Part shown: positions 5,903 through 6,024 of the stretch, piece after piece
Position numbering within the stretch: the stretch's first letter is position 1
Layout of the letters: the number at the start of each line of letters is the position of its first letter
Assembly (NCBI GenBank): GCA_050261415.1
Contig: JBLNDG010000215.1
Coordinates: 1-6,024, forward strand
Direction of reading: 5' to 3'
DNA from: JBLNDG01 sp050261415
GTDB taxonomy: Bacteria; Bacillota; Clostridia; Lutisporales; Lutisporaceae
DNA length: 6,024 nucleotides
Notes under the pieces: generated by a model
Databases searched by the model: none
The model's input: the letters and a program-made list of their open reading frames with translations, nothing else
Told to the model about the DNA's origin: nothing
Program-made: the position numbers and the translations under genes

Positions 5903-5968
5903 GGGGAAGGGGCTAAGGTGTAAGGGTTAAGGTTGTTAGGGTTAAGGAGTAAGGAATAAGGCTAAAGG
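5903..5968. repeat. G-rich TAAGG/TTAGGG-type low-complexity tract
   Basis: After the glmS terminator the plus strand has GGGG at 5903 and 5909, GGG at 5924 and 5939, and GG in TAAGG or TTAAGG contexts at 5917, 5931, 5946, 5953, 5960 and 5967, roughly every 7-8 bases. There is almost no C on this strand. No open frame with a ribosome binding site is found here, and nothing recognisable is seen in 5969-6024. The tract looks like degenerate tandem-repeat intergenic DNA. Confidence 0.5.
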
Positions 5969-6024
5969 TATTGATTTTAAAGGGATTGAGAGTACTATAT
6001 TGATTTAAATATTGATACCAGGAT

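Overview
The window reads as chromosomal DNA of a low-to-moderate GC member of the Firmicutes, class Clostridia. The signs are purine-rich Shine-Dalgarno sites, U-tailed intrinsic terminators, a glmM-glmS gene order, and above all a glmS self-cleaving ribozyme ahead of glmS. The anaerobic plant-polymer degraders around Clostridium/Acetivibrio thermocellum would fit the GH26 glycosidase, but the genus is a guess.

Layout, left to right. At 1-46 on the minus strand is the first part of a gene that leaves the window; only 15 codons and a good ribosome binding site are visible. A short divergent intergenic region follows. At 158-1846 (+) is a membrane-anchored, probably lipid-modified, extracytoplasmic protein with a C-terminal GH26 glycoside hydrolase domain that keeps both catalytic glutamates. 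At 1944-3293 (+) is glmM, phosphoglucosamine mutase, with its own extended -10 promoter and a perfect 12-bp terminator directly after it. The 628 bp between glmM and glmS hold, in order, that terminator, a candidate promoter, a G-rich stretch with a direct repeat, the glmS ribozyme (cleavage predicted between 3520 and 3521), a terminator-like hairpin with a T7 tract, and a 93-bp imperfect palindrome ending just before the glmS ribosome binding site. At 3922-5751 (+) is glmS, glutamine-fructose-6-phosphate aminotransferase, full length. Behind it are three 20-bp degenerate tandem repeats, a strong GAAA-loop terminator, and a G-rich TAAGG-type repeat tract that fills most of the rest.

How the genes work together. 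GlmS makes glucosamine-6-phosphate from fructose-6-phosphate and glutamine, and GlmM turns this into glucosamine-1-phosphate on the way to UDP-GlcNAc for the cell wall. The ribozyme senses the GlmS product and cuts the glmS message, giving feedback on the first step only. The terminator and separate promoters show that glmM escapes this feedback. The GH26 lipoprotein has no evident metabolic link to the pair and seems to be a neighbour rather than a partner.

The least ordinary part is the glmS leader. The known ribozyme is followed by about 250 nt of further structured sequence, including a possible second stop signal and a palindromic insertion-like element. I see no phage, CRISPR, tRNA or rRNA, and no wholly new system.
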